Assembly (NCBI RefSeq): GCF_023050945.1 | Contig: NZ_JALKIM010000030.1 | Coordinates: 1-38,984, forward strand | Direction: 5' to 3' | DNA length: 38,984 nt | Source: Anaerobiospirillum sp. NML120448 | Lineage (GTDB): Bacteria > Pseudomonadota > Gammaproteobacteria > Enterobacterales > Succinivibrionaceae | Shown: positions 7,565-15,297 of the stretch, in pieces | Layout: each line of letters begins with the position of its first letter | Position numbering within the stretch: position 1 is the first letter of the stretch | Program-made: the position numbers and the translations under genes | The notes under the pieces: model-generated | What the model was told of the DNA's origin: nothing | Database searches by the model: none | The model's input: only the letters and a program-made list of their open reading frames with translations

Positions 7565-7640
7565 TTTTCACAATAGCAATAACTGACATAGGGGAGAGCC
7601 TTATATAAGGGCTCTGCCCTATGGCAGTAATATTGTGAAA
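7565..7640 (+). promoter_or_regulatory. Long imperfect hairpin 28 bp upstream of maf
   Basis: A 76-nt inverted repeat: ttttcacaata (7565-7575) with tattgtgaaa (7631-7640), actg (7582-7585) with cagt (7625-7628), ataggg (7588-7593) with ccctat (7617-7622), agagcc (7595-7600) with ggctct (7610-7615), and a 9-nt AT loop. The nested pairs all share one axis, so this can form a single cruciform or RNA hairpin. It lies between the likely promoter region and the maf ribosome-binding site. Confidence 0.65.
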
Positions 7641-7668
7641 GGTTTAAAAATTTTTAAAGGGAAATGGT

Positions 7669-10077
7669 ATGTCAGAGTCAAATACCTTGATAAATTCCAG
7701 TTCATCATTCGACAGTTCTGATTTTGATGAAGAGATTAAGCCTTGGGAAAAAGTGGACGAAAATACAGCTCCAGAGGCCATTTCAGCTCAACTAAGAACT
7801 CGTTCTGAGGTTGAAGAGGAGTTTAAGCGTGAATTAGGCTTTGACCCAAGTAACTTAGATGAAATGTCTATGCATGTTACTCAAATGCAAGAAGATGTTG
7901 CTGCTGAGCACGTGCAAAAGTTACTCGAACTGCAACAAGAAATGACAGCCATGTTAATTGAAAGATTCAATAATAATATGGAAGCTTTCAAACTATACAT
8001 GCCTTCAATTTACGAGCAGTTTGTCGACTTTAAGCCATCTGAAAGCTTGGAGTTTATCTGTACTTCTAATGGTATTCCTAACCTTTACTTCCCAGAGCGT
8101 GGTGAGTTCTTCTACAAAGTATTTGATCCGGTAGAACTTTGTAATGCTCAGGTTGACTTAGTATTGGAAAAGAGCCCATTTAGACAGCTCAACTACGGTA
8201 TTGATAAAGAGTTATTCGGTCAAATTCACCACCGTTATCTTAACGAGATGGTTAAATTTAATGCCGAGCACTTACCTAAAGTACAAAACCCACTACTTTC
8301 TGGCTCCTGCCCAATTTGTATTGTAGTAGGCTGCGGTTTAGGTTACCACTTAGGTCACCTCTATGAGCGTATTGATGTAGGTAACTTAGTTTTAATTGAG
8401 CCAAACTTAGACCTATTCTTTGCCTCTTTACATGCCTTTGACTGGGCCAACTTATTAACCTACCTCCATGAGAATAATCGTGGTATTTACTTAATGGTAG
8501 GTCAAAGTAAGGACGAAGTGTTCGAGGATCTCAATAACTACTACACCCGTCACGGACGTATGTTAGCTTGTTATATGTGGTCAATGGTTCACTACCGCTC
8601 TCAAATTATTAATGAGATTGCAGATCGTATTATTGAAGACTATGAGCGTTCCTATGCTACTTTGGGCTTCCTTGATGATCACCTTTTTGCTATCTCTCAT
8701 GGTATGAACCATGTACAAAATGGTGTGCACTTTGTACGTAAAGATATTGAGTTCCCAGAAAATTGGAAAAAGACCCCATTTGTGATCGTAGCTAATGGCC
8801 CATCTTTATCCAAAGACTTACCTTTCTTACGTAAAATTCAGGACAAAGTCATTATCTTTGCCTGCGGTACTGCTTTAGAAACACTATATAACGCTGGTAT
8901 TAAACCAACCTTCTATGGTGCTACTGAGCGTTTACGTGTAGTTGCCGAGCATATTTCTATTATTCCTGATAAAGAGTTTGTTAACGACTGTATTTTAGTT
9001 GCAGGCGACGTAGTACACCCTGAGGTTATCAAACACTTTACCCACACTGCTCTCTTTGGTAAGGCTGACGAAACCTTCTACTGGTTAGCTGCCTCTAAGT
9101 TCTTTAACAAGTGGATCAATGTAAGTGCTATTTCACTTATGAACCCATTAGTTGGTAACTTAGGTATTGCTGCTGCCACTAGCTTTGGTTTTGAAAATAT
9201 CTACTTATTTGGTGTAGATAATGGTACCAAGCGTGAGGATAAGCAAACTCACCCTGATGAGAACTTGTTCTATAAGAAGTTTGATCAAGAAGGCAGCAAC
9301 CATGCTATTTCAGCTTTAGCTTACGAGCTTGATGGTAACTTTGGCGGCAAAGTTTACTCTAGCTACTTATACAAGCTTTCTGCTCGTTATATGGAAGTTA
9401 TTGTCCGTTATGGCATGAAAGACAAGAAGCTTAATTACTTCAACTGTTCTGATGGCGCTGCCTTAAAAGACGTAACTCCAGTACACTCTGCCGATCTTGA
9501 ATGGGATGATTTACCTAATTTTGATCGTGAGGCCTTTGTTAAGTTTATGGACAATGAAAAGACCATGTCCATTGATTTAACTGATGAGGAAAAGAAGTCT
9601 CTCATCGATACTAAGTCAGTAGACTACCTCACTAATTTGGTAATTCGCCTCTTAACCGAAGAAGAGCGTCCTAAGACTCGTCTTGACTATGTATTCTTAC
9701 TCCAAACCGTTTGTGAAGTACTTAATAAGGTTCATGAGACCCGTGATTACTATGTAGCAGATCTCCTGGAAGGCTCCTTATACGGTATGTTCGCTATGGT
9801 AATGCGTACCTTATACCTAACTAAGGACTTAGATAAGGCAATTGAGCTTGCCGATCAACAAGTACAAATTATTGTGTACTTCTTGCAAGATGCACGTAAG
9901 CTCTATCACTTCATGCCAGATTACAATGCAGAAGATCACCAAGTACACTTACATGGTAAGGTTGGTTATGACCACGGTGACCTTAAGGCTACCAGCTTTG
10001 AAAAGCGCAAGCCTTATGTAACCGAAGATGATACTAAGAAGTACCCAACCAGAAAGTTTGTTAAGAGATACGAATAA
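7669..10077 (+). CDS. maf: Motility accessory factor (Maf), flagellin glycosylation protein
   Basis: A large (802 aa) cytoplasmic protein of the Maf/DUF115 (MptE-like) family, which in Campylobacter, Helicobacter and Aeromonas transfers nonulosonic sugars such as pseudaminic acid to flagellin. The N-terminal 200 residues are acidic and helical. The segment CIVVGCGLGYHLGHLYERI (about 217-235) and VLIEPNLDLF (241-250) form the first Rossmann-like part. FVIVANGPSLSKDLPFLRK (371-389), FACGTALETLYNAGIKPTF and YLFGVDNGTKRED (512-524) are hallmark Maf motifs. The C-terminal about 250 residues are less conserved. The start at 7669 follows an aaggg. It sits alone, after fliS-fliT and a long hairpin, and ends in a strong terminator. 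No nonulosonate biosynthesis genes are in the window. Confidence 0.85.
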   Translation: MSESNTLINSSSSFDSSDFDEEIKPWEKVDENTAPEAISAQLRTRSEVEEEFKRELGFDPSNLDEMSMHVTQMQEDVAAEHVQKLLELQQEMTAMLIERFNNNMEAFKLYMPSIYEQFVDFKPSESLEFICTSNGIPNLYFPERGEFFYKVFDPVELCNAQVDLVLEKSPFRQLNYGIDKELFGQIHHRYLNEMVKFNAEHLPKVQNPLLSGSCPICIVVGCGLGYHLGHLYERIDVGNLVLIEPNLDLFFASLHAFDWANLLTYLHENNRGIYLMVGQSKDEVFEDLNNYYTRHGRMLACYMWSMVHYRSQIINEIADRIIEDYERSYATLGFLDDHLFAISHGMNHVQNGVHFVRKDIEFPENWKKTPFVIVANGPSLSKDLPFLRKIQDKVIIFACGTALETLYNAGIKPTFYGATERLRVVAEHISIIPDKEFVNDCILVAGDVVHPEVIKHFTHTALFGKADETFYWLAASKFFNKWINVSAISLMNPLVGNLGIAAATSFGFENIYLFGVDNGTKREDKQTHPDENLFYKKFDQEGSNHAISALAYELDGNFGGKVYSSYLYKLSARYMEVIVRYGMKDKKLNYFNCSDGAALKDVTPVHSADLEWDDLPNFDREAFVKFMDNEKTMSIDLTDEEKKSLIDTKSVDYLTNLVIRLLTEEERPKTRLDYVFLLQTVCEVLNKVHETRDYYVADLLEGSLYGMFAMVMRTLYLTKDLDKAIELADQQVQIIVYFLQDARKLYHFMPDYNAEDHQVHLHGKVGYDHGDLKATSFEKRKPYVTEDDTKKYPTRKFVKRYE

Positions 10078-10102
10078 GCTCATAATAAGCTTAACTAAAA
10101 CT

Positions 10103-10132
10103 GAGCCTCATGAAACATGAGGCTCTTTTTTT
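10103..10132 (+). terminator. Intrinsic terminator of maf
   Basis: gagcctcatg (10103-10112) pairs perfectly with catgaggctc (10116-10125) around aaa, followed by seven T. Confidence 0.95.
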
Positions 10133-10134
10133 AT

Positions 10135-10310
10135 CTCTCCTCCCAAGCACTCAGCCTAGCTGCCTGTCTGCCTGACAGCCAGGCTGCATGGCAGCCTGCC
10201 CTGCCTGCATAGCTTGCAGTCATGCGGACATGCTGGTAAGCGGTCAAGCACGCCTGTAGGTAGCCTAGCTGGCAGCCAACCAGGTTGGCAACCAGGTGAG
10301 TGAAGGCGAT
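10135..10310. repeat. Quasi-palindromic GC-rich module between maf and proQ
   Basis: Built of cctgcctg, cagcctagctg and ggcagcc words. Stems include caggctgc (10180-10187)/gcagcctg (10191-10198) with a 3-nt loop and gccaacc (10275-10281)/ggttggc (10283-10289) with one unpaired base. It fills the space between two convergent terminators and holds no gene. Confidence 0.6.
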
Positions 10311-10351
10311 AAAAAAAGGGTCTGTAAAGTTAATTACAGACCCTTTTTTTT
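10311..10351. terminator. Bidirectional intrinsic terminator between maf and proQ
   Basis: gggtctgtaa (10318-10327) and ttacagaccc (10334-10343) pair perfectly, flanked by seven A on the left and eight T on the right. It therefore works on both strands. Its main job is to end the minus-strand proQ-like gene. Confidence 0.95.
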
Positions 10352-10372
10352 AAGCTAAAGCAAAACTATGCT

Positions 10373-12433
10373 CTATTCATCACGATTAAACTTAAAGACG
10401 CGACGGCGCATAACCTTTGGTCCTGAGCTCTCAGAAGAGCCCTCTTGGGAGCTTGATGGAGCCTGACCATTTTGCTGGTAGCGGTTCTGATAACCGTTTT
10501 GCTGATAGCGATTTTGATAGCCAGAGCCACCAGTACGATAGCTATTCTGATAACCACCGCTAGAGCGACCTTGGTAACCAGAGCTATTGCCACCGCCTTG
10601 GTAGCTGCTATTGCCCTGATAGCCACTAGAGCTACCCTGGTATGAGCTGCCACCTTGGTAGCTGTTAGAACGATAGCTATTGCCACCACCTTGGTAGCCA
10701 GAGCTATTGCCTTGGTAGCTGTTGCCACCCTGATAGCTATTGCCTTGATAGCCATTAGAAGAGTAGCGATTCTGATAGCCGCCGCTCTGGTAGTTGCTAT
10801 TAGGACGACCTTGGTAGCTACCCTCGCCCTTATTAAAGCTTGGACGCTGACCCTGAGCAAAGCGTGGGTTTGGACCAGGTCTGCGACCCTTTTGCATTGG
10901 GCGCTTGCCCTTCTTGGCCTTCTTAGCCTTAGCAGTAGCAACAGCAATTTCTTTGCGAATGCGCTCAATTTCCTCTAAGGCATTGGTGCGGTGATCTTCT
11001 TCAATATCACCAGCATGATTACCATCCAAGTCAACACGAGGCACGCCATCAGCGATCTTCTGTAAGTAAGGTAAGGAGTGACAGTAATTGTGCAGGATCT
11101 TATAACGCTGCTTATCAAAGTACTTGTACTGAGCCTCCATTGGAGCTAAACGCTCTAAGATATCCTGAGCGATACCTACCTTTAGAGGTAAACGTTGTTC
11201 ACGATCTACGAAAATAGCCTTAGGGAAAGCTAAAGCTAAGAAGTTTAAGAAGCGATCACGCTCTTCCTTTTCACGGGCACGACGGGCCTCAGCAGCCTTA
11301 CGCTCTGCAAGGACACGAGCACGGCGCTCTGAACGCTCAGCAGGAGATAAAGAAGCAGTACGCTCTTTCCAATTCTTCTTATCTTTTGCCTTACCCTCAT
11401 TAGCCTCAGATTCTTTAGCATCGCTTGCTACATTAGGCTCTGCGCCTGCTTGGAGCTCACTATTAGCATCCTGTGCGTTAGTTGGCTCAACATCGGCAAT
11501 CTTATTGCCAATATCTTCCTCATTAAAGTTCTGAGAGCTATTAGAATCGGAAATCTTATTGCCAATATCGTCGTCGATATCTTCATCGTTAGCACTGTTG
11601 TCTAAACGATTGCCAATATCATCATCAATCTTGTCCTGAACTTCTACAGCATGGTTGCCCACATTGTCATCGTCAGCACTAGCCTCTACTGGAGCTACCT
11701 CAGATGCAGCAGCTGGAGCTGGTGCTGTAGCGGCAGCTGGAGCTGGGGCTTGGGCAGCAGCTTTTTGTTGCAATGCTGCGATGGTAGCCTGGAAAGTAGC
11801 TTCATCAATGGAACCAGACTCTTTAGCTTGCTGGGCAAGGTTTAATAAGAGTTCTAGGTTAGCATCGTTAGTGGTATTTGGAGCTTCTTCACTCTTGGTG
11901 CTAGCAGCCTTTTTAGTGCGAGAAGTAGTCTTTTTAGCCTTAGGAGCCTCTGCCTCTTGAACTTCCTCACTCTCAGCTTGCTCAGCAGCGGCGGTAGCAG
12001 CAGCTGCTGCTGCGGCCTCTGCGGCAGCCTTATCAGCTTCGATTTGAGCCTTGGTACGACGGGTGCGCTTTGGCTTAACCTCTACGCTAGCCTCTTGAGG
12101 GGCAGCCTCACCAGCAGCGGTAGCGGCTGCTGCTGCCTCTGCGGCGGCCTTATCAGCTTCAATTTGAGCTTTGGTACGACGGGTACGCTTAGGCTTTTCT
12201 TCCTTGACTTCTTCTTGAGGAGCTAACAGATCAGTTTGAACAGCAGCAGCCTTTGCAGCCTCGGCGGCAGCTTTATCAGCCTCGATTTGTGCTTTAGTTC
12301 TACGGGTACGCTTTGGCTTAGCCTCTACTTGAGCCTCAGTCTCAGGACTCACCTCTTTTTTAGCACGAGTAACTTTACGCTTAGGCTTCTCAGCGGTTAC
12401 TGCATCTTCAGTATTAGGAACATCACTTTCCAT
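10373..12433 (-). CDS. proQ: Giant ProQ/FinO-domain RNA-binding protein with prion-like tail
   Basis: A 686-residue protein around a single ProQ/FinO RNA-chaperone domain (about 394-500). That domain shows ALAFPKAIFVDREQRLPLKVGI, DILERL, KILHNYCHSLPYLQ and GVPRVDLDGNHAGDIEEDH, matching ProQ's PLKIGI, Trp/Tyr-Leu and RVDLDG signatures. E. coli ProQ has about 230 residues, so this is three times as long. The N-terminus has three near-identical basic/Ala blocks beginning KPKRTRRTKAQIEADK (39-60, 80-101, 120-141). Next come an Ala/Pro linker and four acidic [DE][DE]-[IV]GN units (about 254-311). A charged helix (360-393) leads into the ProQ domain. The tail (about 530-660) is Tyr/Gln/Gly/Ser/Asn with repeated SYQGG, GYQG and GYQNRY, and the protein ends with basic VMRRRVFKFNRDE. 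ATG is preceded by ttggag. It probably binds structured mRNA and sRNA, and condensate formation by the tail is an inference. Confidence 0.85.
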   Translation of the reverse strand: MESDVPNTEDAVTAEKPKRKVTRAKKEVSPETEAQVEAKPKRTRRTKAQIEADKAAAEAAKAAAVQTDLLAPQEEVKEEKPKRTRRTKAQIEADKAAAEAAAAATAAGEAAPQEASVEVKPKRTRRTKAQIEADKAAAEAAAAAAATAAAEQAESEEVQEAEAPKAKKTTSRTKKAASTKSEEAPNTTNDANLELLLNLAQQAKESGSIDEATFQATIAALQQKAAAQAPAPAAATAPAPAAASEVAPVEASADDDNVGNHAVEVQDKIDDDIGNRLDNSANDEDIDDDIGNKISDSNSSQNFNEEDIGNKIADVEPTNAQDANSELQAGAEPNVASDAKESEANEGKAKDKKNWKERTASLSPAERSERRARVLAERKAAEARRAREKEERDRFLNFLALAFPKAIFVDREQRLPLKVGIAQDILERLAPMEAQYKYFDKQRYKILHNYCHSLPYLQKIADGVPRVDLDGNHAGDIEEDHRTNALEEIERIRKEIAVATAKAKKAKKGKRPMQKGRRPGPNPRFAQGQRPSFNKGEGSYQGRPNSNYQSGGYQNRYSSNGYQGNSYQGGNSYQGNSSGYQGGGNSYRSNSYQGGSSYQGSSSGYQGNSSYQGGGNSSGYQGRSSGGYQNSYRTGGSGYQNRYQQNGYQNRYQQNGQAPSSSQEGSSESSGPKVMRRRVFKFNRDE
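12011..12319 (-). repeat. Three in-frame 66-bp repeats in the proQ N-terminal region
   Basis: Blocks at 12254-12319, 12131-12196 and 12011-12076 each encode KPKRTRRTKAQIEADK followed by AAAEAA, with a period of about 40-41 codons. The protein copies are essentially identical and the DNA copies differ mostly at third positions, so the protein sequence is being preserved. Confidence 0.85.
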
Positions 12434-12900
12434 AATAGAACTCCAACGAAATCAAGCTTTTATAAGCTTTAATTACTTTATGATCACCTTACTCAACAAT
12501 TTTTCTAATACGATATTTCGTACAAAATCACCATAAGCTAGTGTCTTAGTGATAAGAATCACTATTACCACAAAGTAAAAAATTAAAATTATAGACCCTA
12601 AAATTAGGCCTACGACTAACACAATAAATCTTTAACTGTTAATAAACCAATCTAAAAACGGCTCTCATCATTCTGGCATTGTTTAATAAAAGAGCCATGG
12701 CTTATCTTAAAAATCATCAAGCCAACCAAATAATTGAAAATACAGACATTATCTAGAGTCAAGGATATCTAGTGAACACAATAAACTGATTATTATTTGT
12801 TGTTGTCTCACAGCTCAACCTTTAAAAAATTGAATCTAGCTAACAGTATACAACACAAAATTACGTAAAAAACACACAAAATTAGTATTTGCTAACAAAA
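12434..12900. other. AT-rich gap upstream of proQ with promoter candidate
   Basis: Upstream region of the minus-strand proQ-like gene. A perfect TATAAT on the minus strand lies at 12588-12593, but its -35 is weak. A small hairpin, tagtgat/atcacta (near 12548-12565), falls in the predicted 5' UTR. ggctct and agagcc (about 12660-12697) could form a long-loop stem. No ORF is supported. Confidence 0.35.
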
Positions 12901-13034
12901 AAGTTGGGCAAATTTAAGCTTAACTTTTCTTTTTGCTAAGCAAGATTACTACCAACTTTTAATACGCTAATGCTGCGCAAGTAATAATAATAATACTTTT
13001 TTAGCATCTATTCTAAAATAGATGCATGTTTTTT
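12899..13034 (+). ncRNA. Possible + strand structured RNA ending in an orphan terminator
   Basis: aaaagttgg (12899-12907) pairs with ccaactttt (12952-12960), enclosing ttgctaagcaa. About 40 bp later gcatctatt (13004-13012) and aatagatgc (13017-13025) form a 9-bp stem followed by atg and six T. That is a terminator for + strand transcription, yet no + gene precedes it. A small RNA between der and proQ is one reading. Promoter evidence is missing, so confidence is low. Confidence 0.25.
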
Positions 13035-13104
13035 CATAGAAATGCCATGCAAATGCCAAAATTTGGCGTATTTACGGTTAAGTTAGTGCTTTCTGAGGCC
13101 ATAA

Positions 13105-13153
13105 TGAAAAAAGCCACAATCTTAGCTTGTGTGACAAACTAAAACTGTGGCTT
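13105..13153 (-). terminator. Intrinsic terminator of der
   Basis: aagccaca (13111-13118) pairs with tgtggctt (13146-13153). Read on the minus strand, the stem is followed by a T-run (complement of aaaaaa at 13107-13112). The loop is long, about 27 nt. Confidence 0.7.
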
Positions 13154-13177
13154 ATTTAGCTAAAGAGCTAAGACAAA

Positions 13178-14890
13178 TTATTTCTTGGCTTTAGCCTTTG
13201 GACGCTTTTTAAGAACTAAACCAGTGCCAGTGCGCTTAGCCTCTGAAATAGCACGATTTTGAGCACGCTCGGCCTTTTGAGCAGCTCTTTCATAACGGCG
13301 TTGGGTCTCAGCCTCACGCTTTTGAGCTCTAATCTTAGACTGAGTGATACGCTTTTGAGCTGGCTTTTCATTAGCGTATGGATTATCACCCTCTTTAAAC
13401 TCAAGCAGCACAGGAGTACCCATGATCTTTAAGGACTTACGATAACAATTGATTAAATAGCGCTTATAGCTATCTGGCATCTTAGAAACCTTGTTACCGT
13501 GGATAATAATGCGTGGTGGGTTATAACCGCCAGCGTGAGCGTACTTTAACTTAATACGACGGCCACCAGATACAGGAGGCTCGTGCTCCTGAGTTGCGGC
13601 AGATAAAATACGATTAAGTAAAGAGGAGCTATTGCGGCGAGTAGCTGACTCGTAAGCCTCGTTAATAGACTCGAACAGGTTACCTACACCAGTACCATGT
13701 AAAGCACTGATAAAGTGAACACGAGCAAAGTCCACAAAGCCCAAGCGCAAATCAAGCTCACGCTTAATCTCATCTTTGTACTCTTGAGTTAAACCGTCCC
13801 ACTTATTGATGGCTACTACTAAAGAGCGACCTGAATCAATAATGAAGCTTAATAAAGATAAGTCTTGATCAGTAATATGCTCACGGGCATCAATTACTAA
13901 AATAGCAACATTACAATCTTCAATGGCCTTTAAAGTCTTAACAATAGAGAACTTCTCAATGGTCTCATTAACCTTACGACGCTTACGAACACCAGCAGTA
14001 TCAATAACAATATACTTTTGATCTTCACGCTCTAAAGGAATATAAATGGAGTCACGTGTGGTACCAGGCATATCAGCTACCACTACACGCTCCTCACCTA
14101 ACATTCTGTTAGTTAAAGTAGACTTACCTACATTTGGCTTACCTACTAAAGCAAATTTAATTGGCAAGTCAGCAAATGGGGTTTGGGTGCTTTGCTCGGC
14201 CTTTTGCTTGTCCTCTTCGGTCTCATCGCCCTTAATACGAGCTCTTTGAGCTTCTCTAAAAGAGTGCCAATCAAAACCACCGCCAGTGCGATCTACAGGA
14301 ACATTATCTAAAAATTCAAAGCCAGACTCCCAAACGCTGTCTTGCTCTTCATCTTCGTCTTCAATAATGTCACTCTCAAGAGGGCCCTCTTCACGTAATA
14401 CAGGGGCAATAACTTCTTCTAAAAGAACATTAACACCACGTCCGTGAACTACAGCTGTTTGGTAGATTTCACCTAAGCCAAGAGCATAGAAGTCTGTGCC
14501 AGCAACATCAGGATCCATGCCATCAATCTTATTAGCTACTACAGCGCAAGGTTTACCAGACTTACGAATGTACTCTGCTACTGAGTAGTCGCCAGGCATA
14601 ATACCAGCACGTGCATCCACCATAAATAACACTAAATCGCACTCATCAATAGCTAATAAAGCTTGAGAGGTCATACGATTAGTTAAATCTGATGGCTGTT
14701 CTGCATCTTCTGCAATACCGCCAGTATCAATAACAATATACTCACGACCATCATAGAGCGCACGGCCATACTTACGATCACGAGTTAAACCAGGAAAATC
14801 AGCCACTAAGGCATCACGAGTTCTGGTAAGACGATTGAAAAGAGTAGATTTACCAACATTTGGGCAACCTACTAAGGCTACTACCTTCAT
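13178..14890 (-). CDS. der: Ribosome assembly GTPase Der (EngA)
   Basis: Essential tandem-GTPase needed for maturation of the 50S subunit. Domain 1 has GCPNVGKS (8-15), DTGG (55-58) and NKID (120-123). Domain 2 has GKPNVGKS (250-257), DTAG (297-300) and NKWD (362-365). A KH-like C-terminal domain (about 430-515) includes [17 protein letters not shown] and IIIHGN. At 570 residues it is about 80 longer than E. coli Der (490). The extra length is an acidic linker (about 170-243) between the G domains and a Lys/Arg-rich tail ending in [10 protein letters not shown]. The ATG has aagga upstream. It is last in the rlmN-to-der order but separated from bamB by a terminator and 407 bp, so it needs its own promoter. 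Confidence 0.95.
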   Translation of the reverse strand: MKVVALVGCPNVGKSTLFNRLTRTRDALVADFPGLTRDRKYGRALYDGREYIVIDTGGIAEDAEQPSDLTNRMTSQALLAIDECDLVLFMVDARAGIMPGDYSVAEYIRKSGKPCAVVANKIDGMDPDVAGTDFYALGLGEIYQTAVVHGRGVNVLLEEVIAPVLREEGPLESDIIEDEDEEQDSVWESGFEFLDNVPVDRTGGGFDWHSFREAQRARIKGDETEEDKQKAEQSTQTPFADLPIKFALVGKPNVGKSTLTNRMLGEERVVVADMPGTTRDSIYIPLEREDQKYIVIDTAGVRKRRKVNETIEKFSIVKTLKAIEDCNVAILVIDAREHITDQDLSLLSFIIDSGRSLVVAINKWDGLTQEYKDEIKRELDLRLGFVDFARVHFISALHGTGVGNLFESINEAYESATRRNSSSLLNRILSAATQEHEPPVSGGRRIKLKYAHAGGYNPPRIIIHGNKVSKMPDSYKRYLINCYRKSLKIMGTPVLLEFKEGDNPYANEKPAQKRITQSKIRAQKREAETQRRYERAAQKAERAQNRAISEAKRTGTGLVLKKRPKAKAKK

Positions 14891-15230
14891 TAATATTTTC
14901 CTTGATCACATAAGAACTTTAATAAAGCTCTCTGATGATCTTTTAAAAATTAAACATTCAGCCTTAAACTGCGAGCAACCGCGCAACCTGCGCTATTGTC
15001 GTAGGTTCTCTACCTTACAATTTTAACCTTTAAGACAAGTAACCTTTGGGCTAAAGGTACTTTAAAGAGGAAAAGATAATCACAGATTAATCTTAACTAC
15101 TAAGAGCTAAGAGCTAAGCTCTTAAATTAAACAGCTGGTGGCTAAAATTAAAGGAGAGATGGCCAAAATAAATGGATTAAGACTTAATAGTCTTATTTTT
15201 CAAGCAACATATTAGTTGCTAATTATCAGA
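14891..15230. other. Gap upstream of der
   Basis: This must contain the minus-strand der promoter, which I could not place convincingly. It includes a repeated taagagc word (about 15103-15125) and a 7-bp stem, taagact/agtctta (about 15178-15195), followed by T5 on the + strand. No gene is supported. Confidence 0.4.
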
Positions 15231-15268
15231 AAAAAACTAAGCGCAGAATACTCCTTGCTTAGTTTTTT
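15231..15268. terminator. Bidirectional terminator downstream of bamB
   Basis: aactaagc (15235-15242) pairs with gcttagtt (15257-15264), flanked by A6 on the left and T6 on the right. It lies 30 bp after the bamB stop on the minus strand. Confidence 0.85.
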
Positions 15269-15297
15269 CCTATTAATTTTAATGAGCTTAGCTAAGA

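Noticed and set aside
10366-10968. 200-codon minus-strand ORF rich in Ala/Ile/Arg
   Set aside because: It is an alternative frame of the repetitive proQ tail. The ProQ frame carries the domain and the start site.
15159-15215. 18-codon + strand ORF (MAKINGLRLNSLIFQATY) with aaggag just upstream
   Set aside because: The Shine-Dalgarno spacing to ATG is too short, there is no clear promoter, and it lies in the der upstream region on the opposite strand. A leader peptide cannot be excluded.
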